DNA from: CAYFIW01 sp964500645
Lineage (GTDB): Bacteria; Chloroflexota; Dehalococcoidia; Lucifugimonadales; UBA826
Reading direction: 5' to 3'
Length of the DNA: 64,000 nucleotides
Assembly (NCBI GenBank): GCA_964500645.1
Contig: CAZCOH010000001.1
Location: 62,001-126,000 of the forward strand
Shown: piece after piece, positions 61,833 to 64,000 of the stretch
Position numbering within the stretch: position 1 is the first letter of the stretch
Layout of the letters: the number at the start of each line of letters is the position of its first letter
Made by a program: the position numbers and the translations under genes
The notes under the pieces: model-generated
Database searches by the model: none
What the model was told of the DNA's origin: nothing
The model's input: only the letters and a program-made list of their open reading frames with translations

Positions 61833-62189
61833 TTGTTTTATATTGATTGGTACACTTGGCCTTTGCTTGCCGTTCTCGCAATCGCAGAGATTGGACGTGG
61901 AACACGCGACTTAAAACACGAATTTAGCAGCAAAAAACCGTCAACAACGATCAATCTACAAATGGCCCTCGGCTACATAGAACTATTTACTGGATTCATA
62001 TTGCTTATTCCTACCCTCACAGACAGGACTGAATTGGCCTTTCTTGCCTTTTCTGGTTCCATTATTGCTTTCACATCTGCATTGATTCGATTTAACCCAA
62101 TTCAAAAACGCAAACCCAAATTTGAAGCCATGCAGGGAATAGCATTTATAACACTCTCCATATCCATAATTATTACCTCAATCTTCTGA
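61833..62189 (+). CDS. Small multi-pass membrane protein
   Basis: Starts TTG 61833. The 118-residue product has four hydrophobic segments (YTWPLLAVLAIAEIGRGTRD, ALGYIELFTGFILLIPTL, LAFLAFSGSIIAFTSALI, AFITLSISIIITSIF) separated by short polar loops. It is not recognised. It follows the PH-like membrane protein by 95 bp on the same strand; the two may belong together. Confidence 0.55.
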   Translation: MFYIDWYTWPLLAVLAIAEIGRGTRDLKHEFSSKKPSTTINLQMALGYIELFTGFILLIPTLTDRTELAFLAFSGSIIAFTSALIRFNPIQKRKPKFEAMQGIAFITLSISIIITSIF

Positions 62190-62220
62190 TCAAAAATAAT
62201 TTGTTTGTATTTCAGCCCTC

Positions 62221-62961
62221 TCAAGACACCAACACATAGTCTGCGTCACCGGCAGAAACTATGAGTGTTCGGTCACCAGGCTTAAAATCGGAGTGTTCTC
62301 TACGGTATCTCGACAATTCCCAACCACGTTGAATTATTACTCCCTCCTGTTCTTCGTCCGGAATTTCTTCCTCAGAACAAATGACTGTCAACAATTGTCC
62401 AGATCTGGTAATAGATACAAATCCTGACACATTTACCCAGTCAGGAAGCGTTTCATCAGCCGAAAATTTACACAAAGCATATCTGCCGGGGATGGATTCC
62501 CCAGAATCCGATCTATAATCATTCACTATCAATTGATTCCAAACTATATCCCAATCTGGTACGCCAATTTCTAATATTTCCATGTGCTGATATAGCACAC
62601 ACAGATCTGCTATTTTTAATACTTCTGAATAACTAAAATCTGGTCTTGCGAGGCTTACTCGCCACCACCACTGAGCTCGGCGAACCGTAGGAAATCCACT
62701 ATTTGAGAGACCAATTAACAGCGAAGTAGACTCCCAAGGTATTCCATATTCATCCATTAGATTCCACTGGATCGACTGTTCCAACTTTAATTCCTCCGAA
62801 TTAACGCTCTTAAATCGCTTAATCCAGTAATTCAAAGTTCGCGGGCTTGGAGCTTTATAATACTCCGACAAAACACCTAGAATTTCTTTTTGCCCATGCC
62901 CACGACAGTGTAATTCAAAAGCATGCGACATTCGTTCGTGATTATTAAATGTTCGACTCAT
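62221..62961 (-). CDS. Hypothetical protein with N-terminal helix-turn-helix
   Basis: The 246-residue product begins HERMSHAFELHCRGHGQKEILGVLSEYYKAPSPRTLNYWIKRFKSVNS, which looks like a homeodomain-like helix-turn-helix of the transposase/terminase-small-subunit type. The middle is Trp-rich and helical (RRAQWWWRVSLARPDFSY), and the end is a strand-rich 60-residue part. No DDE or other nuclease motif is seen. It could be a DNA-binding regulator. The function is unknown. Confidence 0.6.
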   Translation of the reverse strand: MSRTFNNHERMSHAFELHCRGHGQKEILGVLSEYYKAPSPRTLNYWIKRFKSVNSEELKLEQSIQWNLMDEYGIPWESTSLLIGLSNSGFPTVRRAQWWWRVSLARPDFSYSEVLKIADLCVLYQHMEILEIGVPDWDIVWNQLIVNDYRSDSGESIPGRYALCKFSADETLPDWVNVSGFVSITRSGQLLTVICSEEEIPDEEQEGVIIQRGWELSRYRREHSDFKPGDRTLIVSAGDADYVLVS

Positions 62962-63141
62962 TATTGCAATAATAACATATTAAATTGCCTAAACGAGGTT
63001 ATTGGCTACGTAATAGGCCTCATACCAATAATCAGATGAGTTCACAAAAAAAATTAAACAATATGGATATTGATGCCGCGTCGACTTAAAGACTTAAAAA
63101 GTATTCAAACAAAGAAAAAGATTGTAAAAAATGCTCAGAAG

Positions 63142-63357
63142 TTAGGCCCCTTCTATGCCTACTGCTTTTGCTGCCCTTCGGACATCATCAACTCTAAAAG
63201 CAGACAAAATGTCCACGGTAGACGTTCCATCCTTGTGATGGTCGACAATCCTGCCTATCCTATCCGGTTTATTACCAGTCACAGGAAGTCCTAGCTCCCT
63301 CAATGCATGAGCAAGGTCATCCGACCTACATTGATCTAAAAATTCTTTGAGCTGCAT
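63142..63357 (-). CDS. SAP-like small protein
   Basis: ATG 63357 has GGGAG upstream and gives 71 residues: MQLKEFLDQCRSDDLAHALRELGLPVTGNKPDRIGRIVDHH and so on. The pattern L-x-x-x-L-G-L-P-x-x-G-x-K-x-x-R-I-x-R-I is that of SAP motifs, which bind DNA or RNA. The rest repeats it weakly (FRVDDVRRAAKAVGI). A longer frame upstream (to 63468) looks non-coding. The function is unknown. Confidence 0.6.
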   Translation of the reverse strand: MQLKEFLDQCRSDDLAHALRELGLPVTGNKPDRIGRIVDHHKDGTSTVDILSAFRVDDVRRAAKAVGIEGA

Positions 63358-63566
63358 AACCGATCTCCCTTCTCTAAACACCTGTCGCAAACATAGCTGT
63401 CGACGGTATGAAAAAATTCCGAAAAGTATCAAGTTATTATACATACCTTCGTTAAATATGCTCCACAATTCAGCATATGCAACTTATAAAACAAGGCATC
63501 TTAGTATATTGTTGAAAAACCTGAATTCCCAAAAACCTTGAATGTTAATGAAAGGATAGCCCTAAA

Positions 63567-64000
63567 ATGTCAATAAAAATCGTAACCGATAGCACTTCAG
63601 ACCTACCTGAAAGCACGGCGAAGCAATACGGAATCGAAGTAGTACCTCTAAATATCCATTTTGGAGACCAAGTCTATAAAGACGGCATCGATCTGAGTAC
63701 AGAAGAATTCTTCGATAAATTAATAAATGGTCCGGAATTTCCAACCACGTCACAGCCATCAATAGGGGAATTCATAGATACCTATGAAAGAATTGCCGAG
63801 CCAGGTGACGACATCATTTCCATTCATTTATCTTCTAAGCTAAGTGGAACGTACAATTCTGCAGAGCAAGCATCCAAACAACTAGAAGGGAAAATTAATG
63901 TCCATTTAGTGGATACACAGCAGGTCACAATCACAGTTGGCTTAGCAGCCATATCGGCAGCTAAATGTGTAAGCGATGGAGGCACCATCGAAGACGCGAT
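63567..64000 (+). CDS. DegV-family protein (3' partial)
   Basis: Open from ATG 63567 to the window end, 144 residues. It shows the DegV N-terminal domain: MSIKIVTDSTSDLPESTAKQYGIEVVPLNIHFGDQVYKDGIDLSTEEFFDKL, TTSQPSIGEF and LSSKLSGTYNSA. DegV proteins bind fatty acids; in Firmicutes they act as FakB in fatty acid kinase. AAAGGA precedes the ATG. The rest of the gene lies beyond the window. Confidence 0.94.
   Translation, partial: MSIKIVTDSTSDLPESTAKQYGIEVVPLNIHFGDQVYKDGIDLSTEEFFDKLINGPEFPTTSQPSIGEFIDTYERIAEPGDDIISIHLSSKLSGTYNSAEQASKQLEGKINVHLVDTQQVTITVGLAAISAAKCVSDGGTIEDA

Noticed and set aside
63070..63294. + strand frame of 74 residues
   Set aside because: It is antisense to the SAP-like gene, which has a ribosome site and a recognisable motif; this one has neither.

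Overview
The window reads as chromosome from a marine SAR202-type Chloroflexota. This is inferred from gene content, not from a marker tree. It carries several luciferase-like flavin monooxygenases, an enolase-superfamily (mandelate racemase) enzyme, five class III CoA-transferase modules in four genes, two sulfatases, GMC oxidoreductases, a molybdenum hydroxylase, class III aminotransferases and F420/FMN split-barrel proteins. That matches the catabolic paralogue expansion reported for SAR202. DNA is AT-leaning and densely packed, with many TTG/GTG starts, TGATG overlaps and convergent genes whose stop codons touch. I see no integrase, transposase, prophage or CRISPR array.

Layout. 1-3.4 kb (+): enolase-superfamily enzyme (5' end outside the window), GMC oxidoreductase, carboxymuconolactone-decarboxylase-like protein, glutaredoxin-like protein. 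3.4-7.8 kb (-): enoyl-CoA hydratase, a fused double CoA-transferase, a D-threonine-aldolase-like PLP enzyme. 7.9-11.1 kb (+): large arylsulfatase and a 3-hydroxyisobutyrate-dehydrogenase-type enzyme. 11.3-15.7 kb (-): a probable UGSC-family selenoprotein, dnaN, a YceI-like lipoprotein, a cupredoxin lipoprotein. 16-20.4 kb (+): lexA, copper ATPase, YHS protein, tRNA-Leu, SirB1-like protein. 20.4-28.1 kb: flavin monooxygenases, paired aminotransferases, MFS transporter, HpcH/HpaI aldolase. 28.1-37 kb: thioesterase, cyclophilin, alpha-hydroxy-acid oxidase, pentapeptide protein, GMC plus gluconate-dehydrogenase subunit 3, dehydrogenases, enoyl-CoA hydratase. 37-41.6 kb (-): three-subunit molybdenum hydroxylase and a lactonase. 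41.8-48 kb: MATE pump, second sulfatase, MsrB, two flavin monooxygenases and a flavin reductase. 48-52.8 kb: CitE-like lyase, CoA-transferase, formyl-tetrahydrofolate hydrolase-like protein, PAC2 protein. 53-58.2 kb (+): six-gene CoA-transferase operon. 58.2-64 kb: DUF2182/DUF1326 pair, small oxidoreductases, tRNA-Asn, hypotheticals, and DegV, cut by the window end.

Together the genes suggest breakdown of diverse dissolved organics. Flavin and molybdenum oxygenation, CoA activation, hydration and dehydrogenation would feed central metabolism, sulfatases would remove sulfate esters, and housekeeping genes are scattered between.

The most striking item is at 11267-12952. Two stretches of one reading frame are separated only by an in-frame TGA, inside a TGA-Gly-Gln-Cys motif followed by a perfect 7-bp hairpin at bacterial SECIS distance. 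This supports a selenocysteine protein of the UGSC family that ordinary gene calling would split. A second theme is paired CoA-transferase modules in which only one partner keeps the canonical catalytic aspartate. A third is a pair of perfect palindromes with TGTAG...CTACA half-sites.
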